A DNA stretch of 32,093 nucleotides from Chara braunii (lineage: Eukaryota; Streptophyta; Charophyceae; Charales; Characeae): positions 889,519 to 921,611 of the forward strand of contig BFEA01000347.1 in NCBI GenBank assembly GCA_003427395.1. The letters are read 5' to 3'. Both the position numbers and the translations under genes were made by a program. The stretch's first letter is position 1. Each line of letters opens with the position of its first letter. Below are positions 20,004 through 31,518 of the stretch, in pieces. The notes beneath the pieces are model-generated. The model was given only the letters and a program-made list of their open reading frames with translations, had not been told where the DNA came from and ran no database searches.

Positions 20004-21234
20004 TAACGGTTGCCTGCCGTTGTCCCTGGTGGAACGACACCCGTGTAGATGGAGAGAAAATCGGGCATGTATTGGAAGCTTTGGGATTTTTTGTGAGACA
20101 GGTTGCGGGATGTTTGCTTGATTGTTTAAAGTAAGAGGTTTATGAAAATTCCAAATTTCTACCTTCGACTTGGCGGAAGGATCGGTTAGATGGGTGGTGC
20201 GATGAGGGTGCTAAGGAGGGACGAACTCTAGCTAGGTGAGCCTAGAGTCTAGTGTAAAGAAGCATAATAGTAGTCAACTAAGGTTGGGCTATGCAAAGAT
20301 TATGTAAGAGAGTCTGATAAGTATTCTGTAAGCCAGGTTGTCGAATAAAGTGTTGTTATTTCTCCTTCTTGCCCATATAACAGGATGGTTGAGCGAGGCG
20401 ATGTGTTTGGTGGAGTATGAGTGGCAGAGTGATAAGCGCGCTGACTATGTACGGATGCAGCTGATTACCATTTTGATATGGGATCGGACGATGCTTTACC
20501 TGATCGGTATGGTCAGGAAAAGGTGAAGCAACAACGATGAGGCTAAGCACGTTTATCACAAGGTGTGGCCCTGTGATGGACCTATTATGGCCGTGAAAGT
20601 CGTTAGACTAATCATGATGGCGGCGTGGTACCGTTGCTTTAGAATAAGGCTAAGGTGAGGTAGATGTTCCTAGAGACGGATAGGGTGATAGTGGAGGGTA
20701 TATCATGTTATTTATGGTAGACCATTGCGTAAGCCCTTTCCAGGTTTGGGTCATCCACTTAGGAAGCTAAGGACTTGAAACCATTTGTTTTGAGGGTGTT
20801 ACTTTGAGTTGTATATTGGACTCATCTATGGTTGTCATACCCTGTAAGCCCAGTCTATGGAACACGGCCAATATAGTTGACGTACACGCCTTTTCTCATG
20901 ACCCAAATGCAGAAAATGTAGACTGGGATGAGCATCGAGCAGTAGTGGACTGATAGAAGGGGCCTTCGCCGTTGTACTAAAGTACGTTCCTGTTGACTTG
21001 GGTATGATCGTTTTCATACCTATTGCCATAGTAGCTATTACTGTTTGTTTACAGTTAGCCTTGAGAAGTCGTGCATGTATGTACTATTGTAAGAGTTAAG
21101 GGTTCCTCGCTGTGAACATGAGATATGGTAATGAGAATAAAGTTTAGTTGTTTGCCCTTGCTTGCCTTGGGTCTGCCTAGGACGCTCCCTGATAACTTGC
21201 CGCTTGCTTTGCATATCAGGCTGTTGTCAGCATC
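20004..21234 (+). other. Leader between PBS and gag of element 2
   Basis: 1.2 kb without a recognised frame, as is usual for the long leaders of this type of element. AATAAA lies near 20344. Nothing else was recognised. Confidence 0.5.
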
Positions 21235-22395
21235 ATGGCGGAAGAAGAAGGCTTCGCCAAGATCCTGCTTTGGAGAAATTTGTGCCTCATGAAGGTGCTG
21301 CTGCACGAAGCGCTCCAAGAGTCAATGCCCCCAGATCTCCGGGCCCTGCTGTTTCAAGGAAGGAATTTGTCTAGCTTTCTGCGTGACTTTCATGATTTTA
21401 GCCTTATGAAGAGGTGAGACAAGAAAGCGATGTGGTGCATGTTCCCCTTGTTTGTTTGTGAAGGACTAAGTCAGGAGGTGTATACCCTTAAGCAGAAGGT
21501 GAAAACGTGGGATGAGTTGGAGAGTTCCTTAAGGCTAGGATTCCCGGAAGATGGAATAGAAGGCCAACGTGAGGAATGTTCGGTGCCACCAGTTACGGGC
21601 GCACCATTGCAGGCAGAGTTATGTGGTTTACAAAGACAAGTAGGGGTATTGGAGGAGAGGTTAGCACGGCTGGAAGAGACCAGGAAAGGCAAGCGGAAGA
21701 TTTCGGAAGATTCCCCAAGTAGGCCGACTGGCCAGGGTGAAAAAGGGACAAGGGAGGATAACCAGAAGTCACCCCACTCAGTAGGAACCCCGAAGAGGCA
21801 AGCCAGTGTTCAGGCGAGGGGCAAAGGCAAGAGGGAGGATGATATAAAGGAGGAGCACGAACCTCTCAAGTTGACAAAGGCGCAGCGGAAGGCAAGGAAC
21901 CTCGCTCAGGGCGGTCAGGGTACCGAAAGAGGGTAGAGTTCGCAGCAAGTAGCGGTTGCCCCATAAGAGTGGGAAGGCGAGGCAAGACCAAGGGGGCCTC
22001 CTCCAATCGAGCCAGCACTACATGGGCAGTGGGCGCCGTGTAACAGAATGAACTTGTGGCCGGCGCATAATCCTTATATACCCTGGACGCAAAGTAATTA
22101 TATGGGTCCTTGGATGAACATGATGCCCCGTGGACCCCCGCCAGTCCAAATCCAACCTGTCGGACCGTTGCAGCCACCGATACCGCAAGTTTCGCAAGAT
22201 AGTATGACAGGTGGAAGGGGCCAAAGGCAGGCAGTCGGAAGGGACCGTGGATTTGGCGAGCGTGGCAATACGGACCAAGGAGATGACGGGCGTGGCAATA
22301 CGGGCCGTGGAGATGGTGGATGCGACAATAGAGGTCGTGGGAATGACAGGCAAGGCGCCGAGGGTCGCGATGGGAGCCAGCGAAACCATAAGTGA
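21235..22395 (+). pseudogene. Gag-like protein of element 2, three in-frame stops
   Basis: One frame runs from ATG 21235 to TGA 22395 (386 codons) with stops at 21415-21417 (TGA), 21934-21936 (TAG) and 21964-21966 (TAA). It begins MAEEEGFAKILLWRN and has a capsid-like helical region with LSSFLRDFHDF, MWCMFPLFV, GLSQEV and KTWDELESSLRL. It continues with a short coiled coil (LQAELCGLQRQVGVLEERLA), a long Lys/Arg/Glu-rich linker, a Pro-rich part and a Gly/Arg/Asp repeat tail (GRG, GRGDGG). There is no CCHC knuckle; the Arg/Gly tail may replace it in RNA binding. A start just downstream of a tRNA-Asp PBS and leader fits gag. Assignment is by architecture, not by a specific match. The first stop could alternatively be removed by splicing (GAG/GTGAGA donor), but read-through of the frame fits better. 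Confidence 0.6.
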
Positions 22396-23840
22396 GGCTC
22401 AAGGAATAAAGGACATAAGAAGTAAAAAGGGGATAGAGCGGAGAAAGTATAGTAGGATACCATGGGGGTCCACCCTAACCCCTGGGTTGGGAAATTTTTG
22501 TCAGTCGCCTGCCCTGGATCCTTGGATTCGTGTTGGTAAAGTCTAGTTGTACATGTATTGATCTGGAAATTGGAAGTTTGAGGCTAACCGTGGCATGACC
22601 CTAACCCCGTACTAATTGGTAAAAGCCAGTTGCATATTATGTGGGTCAGGACAGATATATACTTTGATGAGTGTATGTGTATAGGTTAGATCCAGGGAGG
22701 AGGTTCACAATAATGGTCCGGTAAAGTAACTTAGGTTGTAGATAGCTTAGCCATATAGGTGAAACCAGGAAGAGAGGAGTGAGTAGGGACTAGTTCACAT
22801 GAGTAGGAATAGTTGTTGTCTGTCGGCCTCACCATTACTTGAGCAGATAGAGACCTATGTTGTTGAGTGTACGGATGGGGTCTACAACGTAGGATGGCCA
22901 CTGTGGCAAGGATCATGTAAAATAGGGAGTGTACACTAAGTAACAGTAGTATGCTGAGTTGTTTTGGGGACTTCTTGTACAGATAACCATGTACTGTATT
23001 CCGAATGGTAGGAGTTGTTTCGTGTGGGTCTTGAGACGAGATTACCCGGTATATTTTAGGATGGAACATCCTATCCCTGAGTGTATATCTGTGTTGAGTG
23101 AGGTTTGAGACTACCATTTGTACGTGACGATCACACTCACTCTCACATGTGTGGCTTTCTCATGATGCGTGATGGCTTTGTATGGGAGATGTTTTTGACG
23201 CATCTCATGTTCATGGATGTGTGTTATGTGGAACTGTCTACTCCTCGGTATACTCATGCGATCCGCTTACGGGCAACCGATGGGTTGGAGTATAAGGGGG
23301 GCGAGTGCAGTCCGTTTGTGAAAAATTGTGAGGATTTTTTAAAGATTTATGAGTCTTTGAGACTCGGGTGCTTCACCATGTCGGTTGTTGATTGCTTAAG
23401 TTGTGACGAGGACCCATAAGATGGTCTCTCAGTAATGTTGTGTGCGATGATAAGACCCCCTCGGATTTTTGGAGGAGGGGATGTTTTGTTCTGGGATGAG
23501 ACCCCCTTGGATTTTTGTGAAAAAGGATGTTGTGGAAGACTCACCTTCAAAGGCGGGTGAACTGATTTATGGCATGGTAAGTTGTCTGATGAGTGATAAA
23601 GTCCGACGAAAAAGGGCCACATTTGCTTGGAATGCTTAGGAAAGTCGCAATAAGTGCAGGGCGAGAGATGTCTCAGGATGGGTGGTTGCTGACTTTGATC
23701 AAGTCAGGGGTCACGGCCTGGTGGACCTAGCGGCGATTTTGTTTGTGATTATGCGAAGGATGTCATGCCTTTTATGGGAGGGCTGGTAAATGTCTTCAGA
23801 CCCCTGCATAAGCTCGCAGTGGGCCCGTGATTTGTTTTGT
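22396..23840 (+). other. Internal region of element 2 after gag, no pol recognised
   Basis: The frame of 104 codons at 23105-23419 and others were checked for protease DTG/DSG, RT YXDD, RNase H and integrase HHCC/DDE patterns, and none was seen. A short duplicated phrase (GACCCCCTCGGATTTTTG / GACCCCCTTGGATTTTTG) occurs near 23455 and 23502. Confidence 0.45.
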
Positions 23841-23915
23841 GATGCCCCGTCTAACCACTTGTGCTAATTCTGAGACCTATTGAAGGAAGACCAAGCTAAC
23901 GGTAAAAGTTTAGCA

Positions 23916-24349
23916 CCACTAGGGCGTAACCCCAGTGGATGGCTGCTAGCCGGCGCAACCTGGCTGTGGGACTACGGGGTAAGATTTTAAGGGGAGTTGC
24001 CCGCCTCAGGGTAATTACTCCGTGGGATAATGAAGGTTGAGGTTTCTGGGAAATCCTGATTGAATGCTTATCATAAGAAAACCTATCGTTGCGTAACCAA
24101 CGAGGGTACTGCCGCTAAAATAACAACGCGGTGGGCCGTAGTCCTGGTCCGATCAGCCAGGCTATGGTGGGTCAAGATGGAGACCTAGCCTTTCTGTTCT
24201 AGATTGCAGAAAGAGCTGAGTGGATATTATACGTATAATATTATACGTATGTGTATTTGATTGCGAGAGATTCTTTGAGAAGGGAGGCGAGAGTGCCTTC
24301 AAAGGTCTCGGTTAGGGCCCTCGTCCCTAGTTTTGGCCAGGACTAGGGA
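23916..24349 (+). repeat. Cluster of stem-loops, three with a CGYAA loop
   Basis: Stem-loops follow closely. 23916-23938: CCACT and GGG pair with CCC and AGTGG, loop CGTAA. 23948-23965: AGCCGG pairs with CC-T-GGCT, loop CGCAA. 23993-24021: GGAGT/ACTCC. 24087-24102: CGTTG/CAACG, loop CGTAAC. 24136-24167: CCGTAG and CCTGG pair with CCAGG and CTATGG, loop TCCGATCAG. 24324-24349: TCCCTAGT/ACTAGGGA. It could be a structured RNA or a solo LTR. No known RNA family was recognised. Confidence 0.65.
24224..24250. repeat. Overlapping perfect AT-rich palindromes
   Basis: ATATTATACGTATAATAT (24224-24241) is a perfect 18-bp palindrome. The overlapping segment 24229-24250 is a second perfect palindrome of 22 bp. 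Confidence 0.95.
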
Positions 24350-24418
24350 TACCCAACGAGAAGCCGAAGGTTGTCTAGGACCGGGGGGAAAAGGACGGTT
24401 GAGAGGGTCTTTGGAACT

Positions 24419-24479
24419 TATGCTGTCAGCGTTCTAGTGCATGGGCGATGAGGGCCCAGGTTAGGAACCTGGCAGCATA
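24419..24479 (+). repeat. Two mutually exclusive stems
   Basis: TATGCTGTCAG (24419-24429) pairs with CTGGCAGCATA (24469-24479) over 11 bases with one G-T wobble. CCAGGTT/AACCTGG (24456-24472) is a perfect 7-bp stem that uses part of the same arm. Only one can form at a time. Confidence 0.7.
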
Positions 24480-27183
24480 TAGTTGTGAAGGCATGGCTTG
24501 ATGGAGGCCTCTACCCTGTGTCTGTCGGCTAATCGGATTGGTTCCTTTCTCGTCAGCATCTGGAGTTGTGGTTGGATTTGTAGTTTTTTTTATCTTGCAA
24601 AGCGACGGGGACGTCCCTTAATATGGTCCGGTAAGTTGTCGGCGCGAATACCCTAACAAGGGTATCCGCCCTAGTTTTTGCAAGTGACCGAAAGTAAGAG
24701 TAAAGGTCTAAAGTGTACTGTGCAAGTCACGACTAAGTTTGCTTGATTACCTAGGTAGGACGTTGATCAGGGTAGAGCGGGTGTGGGTGCGCGAGATTAA
24801 GGCGTGCGTGTGATCCTTCTAAGTTGATTGAACGGCCGGCTTAGTCGGCCGGCCTGATATTGTTGTCAGGGATAAAAGGCGTTTTCACTTCGAGTGGTTG
24901 ACTGCTGGTAGGCCGCCATACGAGGTAGGGCACAAGATGGCCGCGACACGGAGGCCTAGTGACCGTGGGCCTAGTTAAAAGGGATGAGGGCTGGGCTAAT
25001 TCCCGGGCCTAGGGGCGGAGCAGCAACTGGTCATATAGGATATCGCGTGCATCAGTCCTAGGTGTGGGCTTAGCCCTATAGGTTACAACATTGGACTATC
25101 ACGGCGCAGGTACGGGGTTGGAGGCCGACAGCAAGCAGCGGAGCAGGAACGGAGTGCTTTGGAGTAAACCGAGGGGTTGAGGGTCCTGCGGGACTATCCC
25201 TTTTGGTTTTGTTGAGGGGAGTCGGTCGGGGGCCCGTGGGAAAGGACCAAGTGTTAACGGTCCTCTCCCGCATCCGTTTTTTTTATTTGAGTTTTTTTAT
25301 TTTTTATTTTTTTATTTTTCCTATTTTTCTGACGAGACCCGGTACCGGTACCGGGACCTGCAGTGGCGCTCGGCAGCCTTGTTCAGTGGATACACCACTG
25401 AACTATCGAACTACAGGCCTGTGTCCGAGACCAGATGGTGCCGCTGTCCCGAGGCAGCAGACCAGTGGTCCCGGATCTCTGCCCCTAAGGCGGTCCTTCC
25501 GGACATCCGTAAAAATTGGAACGATATAGAGAAGACAGGCGTGGCCACTGTGCAAGGTTCCCCACTAGTGAATCTAGAATAGATTCAGGGGAAATGCGTT
25601 CAGTTTGAGTTGCCCCGAGGACATGGTCGACCAGCCGAAAGATCGCTATGAGCTAGCACGGCCTGCAGTGTGAGCATGCCCGTTGGGGGCCGTAGTAGGG
25701 GAGTTACAGCTGGGCACAACGGACTGGAGGGATCCTGGTGGGGGCTGCAGCATTAACAGCCTTTACCAACAAGCCCAGTTCGGTGGGCACACTCACGGGC
25801 TATTGGGGTTTAGATCAAAGTTGAATAAAGAGCCCACGAATGTGTTGCCACACCAAGTCCAAAAATATATTTATTTAGTATCATTATTATTATTTATCAG
25901 CCCCGCTTTTTTTTTTTTTTTAGAGTTGTACTATAGTTCCTTGGGCTGGATGGATTTAGTGCCCAGATTTGGGCAGATTCATTCAGAAATAGAAAGAAAA
26001 ATAGTAACGTCCTTGAGTACGACATGGGTAAGTTGGGCAGACATGCCATACTGGGCTACATAAGACAGAGAGGTCCGAGGATCAGGATTTACTTTCAGTA
26101 AGGTGCTCGAGACTGCTGACCGTGCGGGTGTACTCTGGCTGAAGGGGGAGGCTCGTGGAGTAGTGAGGGAGAAGAGGGAAAAAGGAAGGACACGACGACG
26201 AAGGAAGGCAGATATGGAGGGAAGAAAGGGAAGTTAGTCTGCCCTTGCCGTTCCTTGATGAGCCTTGTCAGACTAGACTGCTAACTTGGGAGTTGAAGGT
26301 GGGCGAACACGAGAGTATGGTCAGTTTCGACAGAGAGTAAGTAAAAGTGGAGTTAGAAAAATAGGTGCGCGGGGCTATGGCGGGAGGGAGAAGAAGGGAA
26401 ATGAAAGTGGAATAAGTTGGCCGTTTCTTGGCCGTTTTTAGCGATCTAAGATGCTATTCCGAGGTTTTAGGGCAAGGCGAGCATGATGGGAGTGTTCGTT
26501 TTTGTGATAAACTAACAGATTGATCGGCGCGAGCATTAGAGGCTGCCCGGTGCATGAGCGAGGGCAAGTTGGAGAAGAAGGACGTGGAGGGAAGGTCAGG
26601 TATCTCGCCAGTTTTTCGATCTGATGACGAGGCTAACCGGAAGTTGCCATTGCGGACCTGCTGGACAGGCCAGGATTCAAGGTCGTGGAATAGTTCATTT
26701 GGCACAAGCGGTGGTAGCCGCGCAGTGCTTATTCATCTTTCCCGACATGGTGAGGTGGTAGACACCGTGAGATTTGCTTCCCCCTCCTTATGATTCGCTT
26801 CACGCATCAGCATCAGCATCGGTCTTTATCCTCGGGAGGTGTTTGTCCTGGGACGCTGTTTTCTAATTATGTTTACTATCAAGATCGTCGTCGCCATTCT
26901 GAAGGAGTTTGCTGCTCGCCCTTGCATACGCCATAGTGATTGCTAGCGGGGGTGTGGCGCAAGAACCCGGCCAAGTTTCGCTAACTGATTCATCGTCTCT
27001 TTGTTTTGAAGGGGGGCGGCGACTTTGGCAAAACAGTGCATGGGGTCTGGTTAATGGGAGGATGGACTTACGAACTGGCCGCAACTTGAGTTAGGGGTAG
27101 CACGAAGGAGAGGACGAAAACTAATGAGTTGCCTGCGCTGCTGCTCATCCTGATTATAGCAACTCCACCCTTTAGTTCGTAGC

Positions 27184-27187
<4 letters not shown>
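24480..27187. other. Remainder of the internal region, no gene recognised
   Basis: 2.7 kb without a recognised family. Noted inside: a CGGCCG hairpin near 24830-24852, a T/A-rich tract 25277-25329, a perfect hairpin TTCAGTGG/CCACTGAA near 25382-25402, a T16 run near 25907-25922 and a CATCAG repeat near 26806-26820. The longest frames (25683-26063, 26554-26793) are not recognisable. Confidence 0.4.
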
Positions 27188-27410
<223 letters not shown>

Positions 27411-27655
27411 CATCCACCAGGTTAAGTGGGGCCGGGCGAGTAGCTCTGCGCAACCCGGCCACTGCGAGGCTGCCCATGCGGGGGTGGAAGGAGCATGAGG
27501 CAGACACAAAACAAAAACTCACCTGCTGGCGGGCATCTGATCGAGGAACGGTAGTTAGAATTTAAGTTTCCTTACAAATTTTATTTTATTTTATTTTATT
27601 TATTTATTTATTTATTTATTTTTTATTTTTATTAAGTGCATCCGCTGTGTATACT
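27411..27655. repeat. Spacer and ATTTT/ATTT run before copy B
   Basis: 27577-27633 is a degenerate (ATTTT)n/(ATTT)n run. No polypurine tract lies directly before copy B, as would be expected just upstream of a 3' LTR; the nearest purine tract is the AG run 245 bases upstream. Confidence 0.85.
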
Positions 27656-30001
27656 TATCACCAGATTCAAGTGGCATTACTCATCATGCTTGTCATCTTA
27701 ACTCCAACCTTGCCTCTGTATAACTATCACGAAAAGGGTCAGTATCTCTACCCTGAGCTGGCGGGCCAGCTAGGAAGAGGGTACTAGGCGGCCAGTATGA
27801 GTACTTAAGGTAATACCATCGTTGTCCGTGAGTGTTGTTCAGCGTCAATATGTCTGTAACCAGGACTGGCCAGTATGTTTCTACTGTCAAAATGTTGAAG
27901 TTGGGTTTGTGCAGCGATTCGTTTTTTCCTTCTTTGCTAAAGAACAGTGCGGGGTGAGACCGATACATGGGCTGTTTTTTTTTTTGAAAGGCATAGCCTT
28001 GGCTTGAAGGGATGTTTGTGTTGACAGCAGCAGCTTCCACTACGGGGTGCCGCTGTTGTTCTTAGGACGGTACAGCAGGGCAACAAGAGCTCAGACTGCT
28101 GTCATAAAGTTGTTGAACTCTTGAGTTGCTGTTGTTGTTCGACTGCGGGTGCAGCTACGACACGTAGTTATGGTGAGCACTGTCCATCGTCGAGCCTGCT
28201 GTGTCATGTTATGTTTCACCGGGGCTGTTAAGATTGTAACGGAGTGTTAGGCTTTGAGTGCACGACATCAAACCGCTGTGTGTTCCTACGGTACTATTAC
28301 TGTGTTTTCATTACTCTTTTGATATATGTTGCTGGACGGACAGCCGCGAAAGCCAAATCTGGACATAACAAGGATTCTGACGGATTGAGGGTTCGCCAAG
28401 CTCATCAATGAAGTGTAGCCTAGCCCGTGCCTCTGCGACTCGTCCTATGTTTCTCTTACCATCCTGTATGCCTCGAGTTGTGGTCTGTCTTTGCATGAAC
28501 CATTGTAGTGGCCGACGGGAGTAAGTGCACGTACCTTGGTCGTGCCGATGGTCGGTATGGTCTGCATCTCAGTATACTTCCATTGCTACTGTTGATGTTG
28601 GCGAGTGGGTTTGTTTGTCAGAGTGGCTGTGCAATCGCAGTTTGGGCACTTAGCATGGTCGAAGGTAGGAACGGTTGCTGACTTCCGGGTCAGTTGATGT
28701 GTTTCAGGCTGTTCCTCAGTTGTTGAGGGTATGGGGGGCTTGACAAATTTTACTAAGCTCGCGTTGTGATGTGTTGAATCTGCACTATTTGAGTAGTACA
28801 CTGGTTGAGCATCTTGCAGGGCTCATTTCTGAGCACTTGCTGTGCGTTGGTTGCGCGTTGCTGAGTGGCTGCGTTGCAGCTGCGTTTTTTGCTTTGAGGA
28901 CTGCAATATTTCTTTTATTACCTCAATAAGCGATGTGCAAGTGCGTTGCCACACTTACTATGCATTATATGGTGTATTGCAAGCGCATGATTGTGGGGCA
29001 CAGGGTATCCCGCTAGGTTTGCAGAGTCACTTAACTTGTTGCTTGTGACGTTCTCGTACATATTAATTAGTGAGTCACAAACCATTACGGATCCGCATAT
29101 TTCAGTGTAGCCGCTCCATGCTTGCCACTGTTGCTACTGCCAGGGAGCCTGTTGCTTTTGCTGTTGTACATGACCGCGGGGCGGCCTAGTGACTTGTTGC
29201 GGTTGACATTGTGCGTTGTTGCGGTTCCCTGCTGGGCAAGTTTTAGTCGGGTTACTGAATTCGGCTCCATCTCGAATTGAGCACGGGGAGGTGCTCTATC
29301 TGGGCGAAGGTCATTGAGGCTGCGCAGCGGCGGTTTAGCTATAGCCACGACAACGTGACTTCAGGGAGGGGGTGAACAGGCTCTGCAAAAAGGGACGTTG
29401 CTGCGACTGGAGAAGCCGTCAGAAGGTTGTTGCTTTGAGTTGGACACTATCAGACCACCGCTGCTGCGCTTCACTAGCCATCATTGNGGGGCCCTCAGGC
29501 GATCGAAGACAACAAGGCCCTCTCATGCGAGTCTGAGTGCACCCCTCTTGGANCTNAGAGTCTCAGCCTTTCTCTTTCTGCCCTCCTAACTCTAAGTCTA
29601 GTAGTCTGTTGGTTACGACAGGAAGGNGGCAGGGGGGATTNCAACCCGTAGGTCCGCACNAAGACTCTGTGGGGAGTCATCCCACCGATTGCGGGAGCTC
29701 TGCNGGAACCTAGGCGAGGTTCTAGAGGCAGGGAACCATCAGGTATATTCCTTTNTATCTATATAANCCACTACACCCATGATTGCCTACTTCCCCTATA
29801 GCTTGTTTNATGTATGTCTGCTTGTCCCTATGATTCTTGCTTTCTATTTCAGGACATAACCAGACAAAGTAAAGGAATGCATGTACAATGTCAGTTTTAC
29901 TTCTTTGTTTTGCCTGAGTGAATGCAGATTGTAGGATTGCATCTGGGGGAAGGGTGGGAGAAAGACAGTATTGCATGAAGCTNGACCNGTTCAACCAAAN
30001 G

Positions 30002-30724
30002 CTGGGCCAGTTCCATAAGTTTGGGAAGACCCAGTGCTGTGTTTTATTTTGTATTGCCTAGAGAGCCAAACATGTCCCATAAGTTTGGGTGGTCTGGTTG
30101 CTCTGACTTATGAGGGCTGTATGTGATGTTTTTTCCAGGAGTCAGTCAAATCCATAAGTTTGGGTNGTCTGGCAGCCTTNTTGTTTGANATTTTTGTCAG
30201 TTTCTTTGGTTTCTGANCGAGGAGGTGAGCATGCCCCATAAGTTTGGGTGGCTCTACCTCTTCCTGCTTTGGTNTAAGAGAAATAAACCAGGCTGAGGAC
30301 CAAGACATGTTCCATAAGTTTGGGTGGTCTTGGTCCAACGCCNCGCACATGCTGGAACCGGAATGCTATAACTGTGATATATTTTNCTATTATANTATCT
30401 ATGAACAGGCTAGTCAGGCAGGGATCCATAAGTTTGGGTGGCCTGACTATAGCTTATTACCAACTGAAAAGAGTACTTAAATAAGAATAAACTTGTGGTA
30501 CGAAGGGGCAGGCTGAGTCTTGAGCTGAAGATGATCGGCTCAGCTATATGCTACCTCAAAAGACTAAGTACAGACAATTATATAAACCTTGGATACTTAA
30601 ACTGTTCAGGGCGACTAGGATGGCCTAGTCACATGCCCAAAGAAGAGAAAAGTTGTTGTGCCCTGTGTTTGTGTATACTTCTTGGCTGGGCTAGACATGT
30701 TCCATAAGTTTGGGTGGTCTAGCC
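30002..30724 (+). repeat. Hairpin array in copy B
   Basis: The same seven CCATAAGTTTGGG sites as in copy A, with the perfect stems at 30297-30336 and 30689-30724. The sequence between sites six and seven has two substitutions (near 30655 and 30667). Confidence 0.85.
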
Positions 30725-30757
30725 TTATGCCCTATGTACGGTGGGTATAAGGGACAA
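30723..30757 (+). repeat. 30-base insertion forming a hairpin, copy B only
   Basis: Bases 30728-30757 are absent from copy A, where AGCCTTA is joined directly to ATCATTG. With the flank, CCTTAT (30723-30728) pairs with ATAAGG (30747-30752) around an 18-base loop whose frame (C-T-A-T then GGGT) resembles the shared loop of the array. Confidence 0.75.
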
Positions 30758-30957
30758 ATCATTGAAAGACCACGAACTATTGGTTGCTAAGGTAACTTGG
30801 GGATGGTGAGAGAGTGCATGTCTGGGGTTTGGCCTGCATGTGACTGAGTAATGCCACCTCTTAGTCTGAGTTTGGATTTTTGATAGGTAGTTGNTGTAGT
30901 TGCTCGCCACGTGCTAGAGCCGTGGGAGTTAGAGTCTGTTCNTGCATTTGCTGGGCT

Positions 30958-31518
30958 CNTTTTTNTTACTTAGATTAATTTCTGCAGTTTCTGGGATCCT
31001 TTATTTATACTTGGTCTTGTATAAATCTTGGTAAGCCACTTTCTCTACGGGAAGCGCTGCTGAAATTTCTACAGAATCAAGGAGTTGGTCAAAACTTTGA
31101 CTTTTTTGGGATCCGNCCTTGATAACTTCTTTGACTTAGTAAGAATCTGGGGTCCTGAAGGGTCAAAGTCACTTCAGATTCCGAACTTAGCTTTGTATAA
31201 ATCTTGGACTAGCGCTTTTTCTACGGGAAGTGCTGCCGAAATTTCTGCAAATCTAAGGAGTTGGTTGAGATTTTACCTTGACAGGACTTAGACTTTATGT
31301 NTAAGTTCAAATTCTGACTTAGTATAAATCTGGGAAGCCTTCCTGCCTAAGGGAAGTGCTGCCCAAATTTTACTAGGTCGGGGAGCTAGACAAATTTTTG
31401 GCTTTCTGGAATCCAAAGATTTGACTTTTGGCCTAGTATATTTTCTGCGATGTNACTTTTCCTACGGGAAGCACTNCCAAAATTTTCTTAATTTAGAGGA
31501 GTTACAATACAGTTCGAC
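30958..31518 (+). repeat. CTACGGGAAG tandem array in copy B
   Basis: Same four units as copy A at +16198, without the extra unit of copy C. Confidence 0.8.

Noticed and set aside
21405-21475. Short intron between the first two blocks of the gag-like frame (GAG/GTGAGA donor, AG acceptor)
   Set aside because: The frame stays open across it apart from one TGA and encodes a capsid-like stretch, so a mutated Trp codon is simpler.
21866-22463. Minus-strand frames with repeated HGPYCHARH-type or SLVRIATL-type blocks
   Set aside because: Shadows of the Gly/Arg/Asp repeat tail of the gag-like frame on the plus strand.
25370-25450. tRNA or SINE near the TTCAGTGG/CCACTGAA hairpin
   Set aside because: No cloverleaf could be drawn and no B-box was found.
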